Origin: HGM04593 sp045589695
Lineage (GTDB): Bacteria; Bacteroidota; Bacteroidia; Bacteroidales; Bacteroidaceae
Direction of reading: 5' to 3'
Length of the DNA: 62,793 nucleotides
Assembly (NCBI GenBank): GCA_045589695.1
Contig: JAZNPP010000030.1
Span: 1-62,793, forward strand
Shown piece by piece: positions 1 to 6,750 of the stretch (the stretch's first letter is position 1; the number at the start of each line of letters is the position of its first letter). The position numbers were made by a program, and so were the translations under genes. Under the pieces are notes generated by a model. That model ran no database searches and was not told the origin of the DNA. It saw nothing but the letters and a program-made list of their open reading frames with translations.

Positions 1-110
1 CGATGTCAATATTTGCGTTGTTCGGCGCAATTGCAGTCGTAATAGCCGTGATGCTGAAAGTTACCGACAAGAAAAAAGGTTACGGCCTTGAGCAGAAGAA
101 TATGAAATAA
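1..110 (+). CDS. C-terminal end of an integral membrane protein (5' truncated)
   Basis: Only the last 35 codons are inside the window; the frame starts at base 3 and stops at TAA 108-110. What is visible is one hydrophobic helix (about 17 residues, rich in Ile, Val, Ala) followed by a basic tail with KKK and ending NMK. That is how many inner-membrane carriers finish, with the C-terminus in the cytoplasm. It points the same way as the sugar-kinase-like gene at 703, so a sugar transporter is a fair guess from context, but no family motif is visible and the identity stays open. Confidence 0.6.
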   Translation, partial: MSIFALFGAIAVVIAVMLKVTDKKKGYGLEQKNMK

Positions 111-149
111 ATTCCATAGGAACGATTATCTTTTCATTCATCCCAATAC

Positions 150-181
150 AAATGGGGCGACCGGTACCGGTCGCCCCATTT
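150..181 (+). terminator. Perfect 16-bp-arm palindrome, bidirectional terminator
   Basis: Arms 150-165 and 166-181 are exact reverse complements with a GC-rich centre and A/T ends (AAAT at the left edge, ATTT at the right). It lies between the membrane-protein stop and the 3' end of rnpB on the other strand, so it can end transcription from both sides. The zero-base loop in DNA would open to a tetraloop in RNA. Confidence 0.75.
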
Positions 182-187
182 TGCGTA

Positions 188-537
188 AAACAGCCAGCCT
201 ATAAGCCGGGTTCTGTACCCTGTTAAGGGCGTCTGTCATTCATCTATGCGTTATGTCGCCATAACGCTAAAGCGTTCTACCCTCCGGCTCGGGCGAGCGA
301 CCCTCAAACGCCGGTTTACATGAACTTGCAGCCTCCAAGACACACGGCCCGTACATCGCTGCACGGCCGGTGGGCTCTTACCCCACCTTCTCACCCTTAC
401 CTGCATGCAGGCGGTTATTTTCTTCTGCGTTACTCTGCTTTCGCAAGCAGCTTTCTGTTAGGAAGTGGAGCGCTCTGCGCTGCCCGGACTTTCCTCCTTT
501 GCCTTGCGGCAACGGCGACAGACCGGCTGGCTGTTGA
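188..537 (-). ncRNA. rnpB: RNase P RNA, bacterial class A
   Basis: Catalytic RNA that removes the 5' leader of pre-tRNAs together with the RnpA protein. On the minus strand the conserved GGAAAGTCCGGGC core (plus 484-496) is followed by the GAGGGTCGCTCGCCCG-type segment and, near the 3' end, by ACAGAACCCGGCTTATAGGC. The terminal helix P1 is visible as GGCTGGCTG at 525-533 on the plus strand pairing with CAGCCAGCC at 191-199, which fixes the ends to within a few bases. Length of about 350 nt fits Bacteroidota. Small open frames across this region on either strand are by-products of the RNA sequence. Confidence 0.96.
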
Positions 538-615
538 ATATGCTCGTATGCCGCCGTCGCAAGCAATGCGGCGCTTTGCTGTTCGCGGCATATAACCGGT
601 GCATTATTTCGTGTG

Positions 616-623
616 CAAATTTA
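616..623 (-). promoter_or_regulatory. Possible rnpB promoter -7 box
   Basis: Plus-strand CAAATTTA reads TAAATTTG on the minus strand, a match to TAnnTTTG. It would start transcription about 75 nt before P1 of rnpB, leaving a leader to be trimmed. No clear -33 TTTG is present, so this is tentative. Confidence 0.4.
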
Positions 624-657
624 ATCTATTTTTTTCGATTATTATCTTTTCTTTTCT

Positions 658-665
658 TACTTTTG
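658..665 (+). promoter_or_regulatory. Promoter -7 box for the kinase-like gene at 703
   Basis: TACTTTTG matches TAnnTTTG and sits about 40 bases before the start codon, giving a leader near 30 nt. It lies 35 bp from the opposing rnpB box, so the two genes diverge from one short region. Confidence 0.6.
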
Positions 666-702
666 CGTAACATGACATTTATAACCTTTAAATATTACTC
701 CA

Positions 703-1776
703 ATGAACACAATTGTTTCTCAGTTCAACATTCAAGGCAATGTTGTTGAAGTAGCCCCGCTGGGCAATGGTCTAATCAACACTACTTATCGTGTGAAGAC
801 CGAGGGCGATGCCCCCGATTATGTTCTCCAGCATGTGAACAACGCTATCTTCCCCGATGTGGATATGCTTATGAACAACATTGTCGCTGTTACTGAGCAT
901 ATACATGGCAAGCTTGTCGCTGCAGGCACTGACGATATCGCCCGCAAGGTGCTTAAGTTCGTCCCCGCAAAGGACGGCAAATACTACCATTTCGACGGAG
1001 AAAAGTATTGGCGTGTAATGGAGTTTATTCCTGACACGGAGTCTATGAGCGCTGTTACTCCTGAGACATCGTATATCGTGGGAGAGACATTCGGCAACTT
1101 TCAGGCAATGTTGGCCGATATCCCTGCAGAACTTGGCGAGACTATCAAAGATTTCCACAATATGGAGTTCCGTCTGCAACAGTTGCGCGAGGCTGTCGCA
1201 GAGAACAAGGCTGGCCGTCTTGCCGAGGTGCAGTGGCTTGTGGATGAGCTTGAGAAACGTGCCGAAGAGATGTGCAAGGGCGAGCGTATGCACCGTGAGG
1301 GCGTTCTGCCTAAGCGTATCTGCCACTGCGATACAAAGGTCGATAATATTCTTTTCGACAAGGAGGGCAACGTGCTTTGCGTAATCGACCTCGACACCGT
1401 TATGCCAAACTTCATCTTCTCGGATTTCGGCGACTATCTGCGTTCAGCGGCCAACACCGGCAAGGAGGACGACAAAGACCTTGACAACGTGAACTTCAAC
1501 ATGGAAATTTTCAAGTCGTTCGCTAAGGGCTATCTGAAGTCCGCCGCGTCATTCATCACCCCTGTCGAGGTCGAGAACTTGCCTTATGCGGCAGCTCTCT
1601 TCCCCTACATGCAGACAGTACGTTTCTTGGCCGACTACATCAACGGCGATACATATTACAAGATACAGTATCCCGAGCATAACCTCGTACGTTCTAAGGC
1701 TCAGTTCAAACTGTTGCAGAGCGTAGAAGCGCATCAGGCCGAGATGCAGGCATTCATCGCAGAAGTGATGAAGTAA
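703..1776 (+). CDS. APH-fold kinase, probable N-acetylhexosamine 1-kinase-like
   Basis: 357 aa cytosolic aminoglycoside-phosphotransferase/choline-kinase fold. The N-terminal lobe starts with the nucleotide-binding glycine stretch PLGNGLINTTY (about residues 19-29). The catalytic loop is HCDTKVDN (208-215, with base D210 and metal ligand N215) and the second metal site is DLD (229-231). Relatives act on N-acetylhexosamines (NahK type, forming the sugar 1-phosphate) and are common in gut Bacteroidales that use mucin or host glycans. The membrane-protein tail upstream could be its transporter, but rnpB separates them. It has its own promoter and terminator, so it is probably monocistronic. Substrate is inferred, not shown; homoserine or choline kinases share the motifs. 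Confidence 0.82.
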   Translation: MNTIVSQFNIQGNVVEVAPLGNGLINTTYRVKTEGDAPDYVLQHVNNAIFPDVDMLMNNIVAVTEHIHGKLVAAGTDDIARKVLKFVPAKDGKYYHFDGEKYWRVMEFIPDTESMSAVTPETSYIVGETFGNFQAMLADIPAELGETIKDFHNMEFRLQQLREAVAENKAGRLAEVQWLVDELEKRAEEMCKGERMHREGVLPKRICHCDTKVDNILFDKEGNVLCVIDLDTVMPNFIFSDFGDYLRSAANTGKEDDKDLDNVNFNMEIFKSFAKGYLKSAASFITPVEVENLPYAAALFPYMQTVRFLADYINGDTYYKIQYPEHNLVRSKAQFKLLQSVEAHQAEMQAFIAEVMK

Positions 1777-1793
1777 TCCATCCTCTAAACAGC

Positions 1794-1838
1794 AATGGGC
1801 TGACCGATTGTCTATATTACATCAGGTCAGCCCATTTT
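1794..1838 (+). terminator. Terminator of the kinase-like gene
   Basis: 12-bp arms 1794-1805 and 1825-1836 around a 19-base loop, followed by TT. It ends the rightward transcript 18 bases after the stop codon. Confidence 0.75.
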
Positions 1839-1947
1839 GTATACGGATCTTTGAAACGCATCTTTTTAATGGCAAAAGAGCCCTTGCTCATTAATAGAAA
1901 AGAAAAACGACACCTTATATCTTAAAAATGTCATAAAATAATTTGTT

Positions 1948-1982
1948 CAAAAAAAATTGGCTCAGCCTTGCGGCTGAGCCAA
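1948..1982 (-). terminator. Rho-independent terminator of the PagL-like gene
   Basis: Stem 1957-1967 / 1972-1982 with a 4-base loop. On the minus strand it is followed by an eight-base U tract (A-run 1949-1956 on plus), a textbook intrinsic terminator just after the stop at 1994. Confidence 0.88.
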
Positions 1983-1993
1983 CATATCATCCA

Positions 1994-3322
1994 TCAATAC
2001 TTTTCCCACCATTTTCTGTTGTGATGGAACAGAACTTTACCATTCTGACGTTTTGATTTTTTCAGGAAAGGTATGCGGTATCCGATACCGAACTCAACAT
2101 ACTCGCAAATCTGCAGGTGCATCTTCGCCGATGCCTGAACATAGATATTGTCCCAAATACGATACTTCGCTCCGAAACGGAAATAGTTCCAACCGTCATC
2201 GACGCCGACATCCTTGCACTTATAAAAAAGAGGACGCTTGTCACCGTACTTCTTGTATTCCTCGCTATGGTAATAAGAGTTATAGTAGTTACGTGAAGGG
2301 TTGAACACATACACGCCCCAATCGAGAATCGCCGTCACATCACCGAAAGTAAATTCGTTGTTTATGCCGATACCTACACGCAGTTTGTCGGTAAATGTAT
2401 ACGTGAGGTCTTCACGATAAAAGCCGTTCTTCGAATTTGTGCTTACACAGTCGTTGAAGAAGACATCGACACCCGCACCTACGCCATACCAGTTGCATAC
2501 ATTATAAATGGCTCCGGTGTGAAGCGAGGCGATAAAGAACTTGTGTTTGTCCTCACGGTCAAGATGCATTGCGCCTGCGGCGCCTGTAACATTCAGGCTC
2601 CAACGGTACGGCAGATTCGGGAACACCATAGGCTCCTTCTCCTCTTCGGGGTTAATGGTCGCAATCATGCCGACAGCGCCATAGAATACGTTCGCTCCGC
2701 GGTTAGGCACTCTTATCTTTCCGTTTGACATGTGGAAGAAACCGAATTCGGTGTTAATCGCGAAATTGCGTGTAATCGGGAAGTCCATATCCAAGCCCGC
2801 GCTCAAATACACGTTCAGATAAGTACTGAACGTTGTATTATTTATCGGCGAGTTGAAATCACTCTCGTTAATCTCGTGCGAATAATAATGACGGCTCACT
2901 ACTCCCAAACCGGCGGCAAGCTTGAACTTTAGTTCAAAGTGCTTTGCACGAGCTGCATGCAACAAGATATAAGGATATGCCGAAATAGCATGTCCCATAG
3001 GTTTGTCGGCTCCCCAGTTGATGTACGAAAGGCCAAAACCGACAGTGGGATCGTTATGGTACTGCTGCCAGTAACGCTGACGTGACGAAGGAAACTCCAA
3101 ACCCAGATTAATACCTGTCGGCGCGCTGGGGTTAATGTTTATAAGATTCCTGTTCATGTCAATGTAGAAACCCATAAATGGCTGAGCCTTAATGGCAAAC
3201 CTGTCGTTGCCGGTTTCTTTCATTCTATTGCCCTGAGCAAAGGCAACATTCGTAAATAATGCTGCAAAAAGCAGCAAAAAAGATAGTCGTTTCACAATGT
3301 TCGTTTTATATAGTTTAATCAA
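1994..3322 (-). CDS. PagL-like acyloxyacyl hydrolase / lipid A 3-O-deacylase family outer-membrane protein
   Basis: 442 aa with a clear signal peptide (hydrophobic core LSFLLLFAALF, cleavage after AFA-Q near residue 30). The body is rich in alternating aromatic/polar strands typical of a beta barrel. The motif HMSNG (H197, S199) followed by PNRGAN is the PagL active-site segment; PagL removes the 3-O acyl chain of lipid A at the outer membrane. Known PagL is about 170 aa, so this protein carries roughly 200 extra C-terminal residues that look like a second set of strands. The position 14 residues after the catalytic His, Glu in Pseudomonas PagL, is Asn here. The gene is monocistronic between its own promoter and terminator. 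Family fairly sure; activity on lipid A inferred. Confidence 0.78.
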   Translation of the reverse strand: MIKLYKTNIVKRLSFLLLFAALFTNVAFAQGNRMKETGNDRFAIKAQPFMGFYIDMNRNLININPSAPTGINLGLEFPSSRQRYWQQYHNDPTVGFGLSYINWGADKPMGHAISAYPYILLHAARAKHFELKFKLAAGLGVVSRHYYSHEINESDFNSPINNTTFSTYLNVYLSAGLDMDFPITRNFAINTEFGFFHMSNGKIRVPNRGANVFYGAVGMIATINPEEEKEPMVFPNLPYRWSLNVTGAAGAMHLDREDKHKFFIASLHTGAIYNVCNWYGVGAGVDVFFNDCVSTNSKNGFYREDLTYTFTDKLRVGIGINNEFTFGDVTAILDWGVYVFNPSRNYYNSYYHSEEYKKYGDKRPLFYKCKDVGVDDGWNYFRFGAKYRIWDNIYVQASAKMHLQICEYVEFGIGYRIPFLKKSKRQNGKVLFHHNRKWWEKY

Positions 3323-3393
3323 AATCTTAAAAGGAAAACGGTCATATCAAACGCATAAACCGCTTAAAAAGTACTTATTTTTGAAAAGTTTTG

Positions 3394-3401
3394 CAAAGAT
3401 A
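3394..3401 (-). promoter_or_regulatory. Promoter -7 box of the PagL-like gene
   Basis: Plus-strand CAAAGATA is TATCTTTG on the minus strand, the strongest form of the Bacteroides -7 element. TTGG about 20 bp upstream (plus 3418-3422) could be the -33 element. Leader of about 70 nt. Confidence 0.7.
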
Positions 3402-3591
3402 CAAAAATAATGTTAATCCAACAGATATTCACATCACATTATTTAGTTTTAGGGCAAAAAGTTCAGGCGCAAAGTTTTTCAGCCCGAACATTTCCGATTT
3501 AATGGTAAAAAACTCCATAATAGTCTTTTATTAAGCTTTTTGTTCGTGAAAGAGGCAGATAAATGCACTTTATTACATTTTTTTAATAGTT

Positions 3592-3607
3592 TGGCACGCT
3601 TTTTGCA
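3592..3607 (+). promoter_or_regulatory. Sigma-54 (RpoN) -24/-12 promoter upstream of clpC
   Basis: TGGCAC (3592-3597), five bases, then TTGCA (3603-3607) reproduces the RpoN consensus TGGCAC-N5-TTGCW without a mismatch. It points toward clpC and would give a leader of about 118 nt. No TAnnTTTG box overlaps it. If functional, clpC transcription would need RpoN and an enhancer-binding activator. Confidence 0.6.
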
Positions 3608-3736
3608 AGATTTCTTATGTAAAAATATTATTCGTGAGACTGTTTTAAGAGCTATCTTCGCAGAAAGCTAACGCAACCCTGTTGCAAGCAGCGAGAAAAG
3701 AACGGATATTCACGGAATAAACAGAGGAGAAGAGTT

Positions 3737-6265
3737 ATGAGCAATGAATTTTCGCAAAAGATGTCGGAGATACTTTCGCTGAGCAAAGAGGAGGCTACAC
3801 GCCTGAGAAGCAAAAGCATTCAGCCCGAACATCTTTTATTAGGAATTATAAGGAACGGCAACGGTTATGCCATGGAGATTCTCAACAAGCTCAATGTGAA
3901 CATACATGAGATGAAAGAGACTCTTGAAAGACGCAGCGGCGACAAGGCCGGTGCCGACCAGCCGTACGACACAGAGATAGAGATGAGCATGAGCACTGCC
4001 AGGATATTGCGTTTCACCACTCTTGAGGCACGTTCGTTCAAGAACGTGGCCGACACGGAGCATCTTCTTTTAGGAATACTTAAGGAGAAGAACAACCTTG
4101 CCGCAAATATTCTTGAAGAGAACAATGTGACATATTCGCAAGTGTTCGATGCGCTCAAAGACAAGATGCCCGACAACAACGAGAAGACAATAGGCGGCTT
4201 TGGATACACCGACAATGACGAAGACGATGAGGATAGCCTTCCGGGCAGTCATGCCAACAGCGGCAGGCAATCGTACGCCGGCACCCAACAGACGAAGCCG
4301 GGCAACGACACTCCCGTTCTCGACAACTTCGGTACAGACATGACACAGGCCGCAAGAGAGGGCAAGCTGGACCCTGTCGTAGGACGCGAGAAAGAGATTG
4401 AACGCATTTCACAGATACTGAGCCGCAGAAAGAAGAACAACCCGATACTCATCGGCGAGCCCGGTGTAGGCAAGTCGGCGATTGTCGAAGGGCTTGCACA
4501 ACTTGTAGTCAAACGCAAGACGTCACGCATGCTGCTCGACAAGCGTATCATAGCGCTTGACATGACGGCTGTCGTCGCGGGAACAAAATATCGAGGACAG
4601 TTCGAGGAGAGGCTGCGTTCTATCATTACAGAACTTGAGAACAACCCCAACATAATTCTCTTCATTGACGAGATACACACTATAGTCGGCGCAGGCTCAA
4701 CACCCGGCTCAATGGATGCCGCAAACATTCTTAAGCCGGCTCTGGCACGAGGCGAGATACAATGCATCGGAGCCACGACTATTGACGAGTACCGCAAGAC
4801 AATAGAAAAAGACGGCGCTCTTGAAAGACGTTTCCAGAAGGTTATCGTAGAGCCTACGACGAACGAGGAGACACTTGTCATACTCAACAACATAAAGGAG
4901 AGATACGAAGAGCATCACAATGTCACATATACCGACGATGCGCTTCAGGCGTGTGTCAAATTGACAGACAGATATATCACCGACCGCTGTTTCCCCGACA
5001 AGGCCATTGACGCGATGGACGAGGTGGGAGCCCGCACGCATATAAACAATGTAAACGTTCCTAAAGAGATTGAAGAGCAGGAACTGCTCATTGACCAGCT
5101 GAACGCTGCGAAGAACGACGCGGTAAAGAACCAGGACTTCGAAAGCGCCGCAAAATTCAGAGATACCGAGAAAAATCTCCGCAAAGAGCTGGAAAAGATG
5201 AAAGCTGAATGGGAGAAGAGCATCGTTGAGAGCCGCCAGACAGTAGGAAGCGATGATGTCGCACGTGTTGTCTCAATGATTTCAGGCGTTCCCGTACAAC
5301 GTATGCAACAGGACGAGTGGACACGCCTCAAAGGAATGAAAGCCGAGCTTACAGGCAAGGTCATTGCACAGGAGAGCGCCATAGAGAAACTCACAAAAGC
5401 CATTCAACGCAGCCGTGTAGGGCTTCAGAACCCCAACAAGCCCATTGGCACTTTTATGTTCCTCGGCCCGACGGGCGTAGGAAAGACACTGCTTGCCAAA
5501 GAGCTCGCGAAGTTCATGTTCGGCAGCGCCGACGCCCTTATACGCATTGACATGAGCGAATATATGGAAAAATTCACCGTATCGCGCCTCGTTGGCGCTC
5601 CTCCGGGATATGTAGGATACGAAGAGGGCGGACAGCTTACCGAGCGTGTACGCCGCCGTCCCTACTCCATTGTACTGCTCGACGAGATTGAGAAAGCGCA
5701 TACAGACGTGTTCAACCTGCTGTTGCAGGTAATGGACGAAGGACGCCTGACCGACAGCTACGGGCGTACCGTAGACTTCCGCAACACTGTTATAATAATG
5801 ACGTCCAATGTCGGTACACGTGAGCTGAAGGACTTCGGCGCAGGTATCGGTTTTGCCAAAGACGAGCGTGCCGGCGACAAGAAATATTCACGTGATGTCA
5901 TTCAAAAGGCTCTCAACAAACGTTTCGCTCCAGAGTTCCTTAACCGTGTCGATGAGATAATCAATTTCGACCAGCTTGGCAAAGAGGCTATAGTCGAGAT
6001 TGTAGCCCTTGAACTTGCACAGATTCTAAGACGTGTAACCGAACTTGGCTACAGCATAGAGCTTACAGACGAAGCAAAGCTCTTCCTTGCCGACAAAGGA
6101 TATGACATTCAGTACGGCGCCCGCCCGCTTAAACGTGCATTGCAGAACTATGTCGAGGATGAGATTTCAGAGTTGTTGCTCGACAATGCCCTGCAGCCCG
6201 GCGACACGATAATGGTAGAAGCCGACAACGAGAACAACAAATTGAAGTTCGAGGTCAAAAGATAA
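3737..6265 (+). CDS. clpC: ClpC-type AAA+ unfoldase (Hsp100)
   Basis: 842 aa cytosolic class I Hsp100 that unfolds proteins and feeds them to ClpP. Domains in order: two Clp N-terminal repeats (about 1-150), an acidic linker, AAA-1 with Walker A GEPGVGKS (240-247) and Walker B FIDEIHT, a UVR-type middle domain (about 452-482, NQDFESAAKFRD) that marks ClpC rather than ClpB or ClpA, and AAA-2 with Walker A GPTGVGKT (577-584). The IGF loop (704-706) that docks on ClpP is present, so it should work with a protease and not only as a disaggregase. Start ATG follows AGAGGAGA. Single-gene unit: sigma-54 type promoter before it, strong terminator after it. ClpC usually needs an adaptor; none is encoded nearby. 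Confidence 0.97.
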   Translation: MSNEFSQKMSEILSLSKEEATRLRSKSIQPEHLLLGIIRNGNGYAMEILNKLNVNIHEMKETLERRSGDKAGADQPYDTEIEMSMSTARILRFTTLEARSFKNVADTEHLLLGILKEKNNLAANILEENNVTYSQVFDALKDKMPDNNEKTIGGFGYTDNDEDDEDSLPGSHANSGRQSYAGTQQTKPGNDTPVLDNFGTDMTQAAREGKLDPVVGREKEIERISQILSRRKKNNPILIGEPGVGKSAIVEGLAQLVVKRKTSRMLLDKRIIALDMTAVVAGTKYRGQFEERLRSIITELENNPNIILFIDEIHTIVGAGSTPGSMDAANILKPALARGEIQCIGATTIDEYRKTIEKDGALERRFQKVIVEPTTNEETLVILNNIKERYEEHHNVTYTDDALQACVKLTDRYITDRCFPDKAIDAMDEVGARTHINNVNVPKEIEEQELLIDQLNAAKNDAVKNQDFESAAKFRDTEKNLRKELEKMKAEWEKSIVESRQTVGSDDVARVVSMISGVPVQRMQQDEWTRLKGMKAELTGKVIAQESAIEKLTKAIQRSRVGLQNPNKPIGTFMFLGPTGVGKTLLAKELAKFMFGSADALIRIDMSEYMEKFTVSRLVGAPPGYVGYEEGGQLTERVRRRPYSIVLLDEIEKAHTDVFNLLLQVMDEGRLTDSYGRTVDFRNTVIIMTSNVGTRELKDFGAGIGFAKDERAGDKKYSRDVIQKALNKRFAPEFLNRVDEIINFDQLGKEAIVEIVALELAQILRRVTELGYSIELTDEAKLFLADKGYDIQYGARPLKRALQNYVEDEISELLLDNALQPGDTIMVEADNENNKLKFEVKR

Positions 6266-6306
6266 AATCAGAGAGTGCGGCGTAAAAAGCCGCACTCTCT
6301 GATTTT
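6264..6306. terminator. clpC terminator
   Basis: 18-bp perfect arms (6264-6281, 6289-6306) with A-rich 5' and T-rich 3' edges, beginning in the clpC stop codon. It works in either direction. Confidence 0.88.
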
Positions 6307-6385
6307 ATAATTACAAAAAATAAGCAATTCTATTAAATTCAACAATATCTTTCATAGAAAGAACAGATAGCGCTTATAACGAAAA

Positions 6386-6628
6386 GCAGTATCATAAACA
6401 ACAGTCATACCTATACTCATAGCCGGCCGGGCAGGGCGTTATATTCTAAAAATAAAGTATAATACTCTGGCAGGAGTAATATCCGGTTCATGCACCAACC
6501 CTCCCGCATTGGCATTTGCCAACCAGCAATGCAAGGGCGGTGACGCCGCAGTCGGTTATGCGACAGTCTACCCTCTTGCGATGTTCCTCAGAATACTTGC
6601 AGGACAGATGATGATTCTGATTTTCTGT
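6386..6628 (+). pseudogene. Decayed 3' end of an AspT/YidE-type transporter
   Basis: Translating the frame that ends at TGA 6626-6628 gives about 77 codons that look like the extreme C-terminus of the AspT/YidE/YbjL antiporter family: TTVIPILIAG, then GVISGS, TNPPALAFAN, and YATVYPLAMFLR. The family carries GS-x-T-[ND]PPALA and YATVYPLxM in its last membrane helices. There is no start codon; in-frame stops stand at 6395-6397 (inside AVS-stop-TTV, where related proteins read through) and 6377-6379, and nothing upstream to the clpC terminator continues the homology. So about 480 residues of the ancestral gene are gone. A terminator hairpin follows at 6653, probably its old one. Alternative: a domesticated fragment, unlikely without a start. 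Confidence 0.8.
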
Positions 6629-6652
6629 TGAGAGCCCAAAAGGTATGCCAAA

Positions 6653-6683
6653 ATGTCAGTTGTGAACAACTGGCATTTTTTTT
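6653..6683 (+). terminator. Orphan terminator behind the transporter remnant
   Basis: Stem 6653-6663 / 6666-6676 with one G-T pair, then a run of eight Ts. It follows the pseudogene by 25 bases and still insulates htpG. Confidence 0.8.
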
Positions 6684-6698
6684 GTTTATATATAAGGT

Positions 6699-6715
6699 GC
6701 AGGGAGCATCCCTGC
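6699..6715 (+). promoter_or_regulatory. Hairpin in the htpG leader
   Basis: 7-bp GC-rich stem (6699-6705 / 6709-6715) with a 3-base loop, 35 bases before the htpG ATG. It has no T tract, so it is not a terminator. It could protect the 5' end or control translation; function unknown. Confidence 0.4.
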
Positions 6716-6750
6716 GTGTTTATAAGGATTAATACTAAAAATACAATCAT

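Larger units (their letters stand above)
3323..3736. other. Divergent promoter region between the pagL-like gene and clpC
   Basis: This 414-bp gene-free stretch holds the leftward -7 box at 3394-3401, the rightward sigma-54 type element at 3592-3607, and a 128-nt clpC leader. In the leader are a small hairpin (arms 3673-3677 and 3681-3685) and AGAGGAGA just before the clpC ATG, an unusually good ribosome binding site for this lineage. A TATCTTCG at 3653-3660 could act as a second, vegetative promoter. An imperfect inverted repeat (GTTCAGGC near 3459, GCCCGAAC near 3482) lies about 110 bp upstream of the sigma-54 site, where an activator could bind. No reading frame here resembles a gene. Confidence 0.55.

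Noticed and set aside
320..749. Small open frames across rnpB
   Set aside because: They lie on both strands of the RNase P RNA; conserved RNA motifs explain the sequence.
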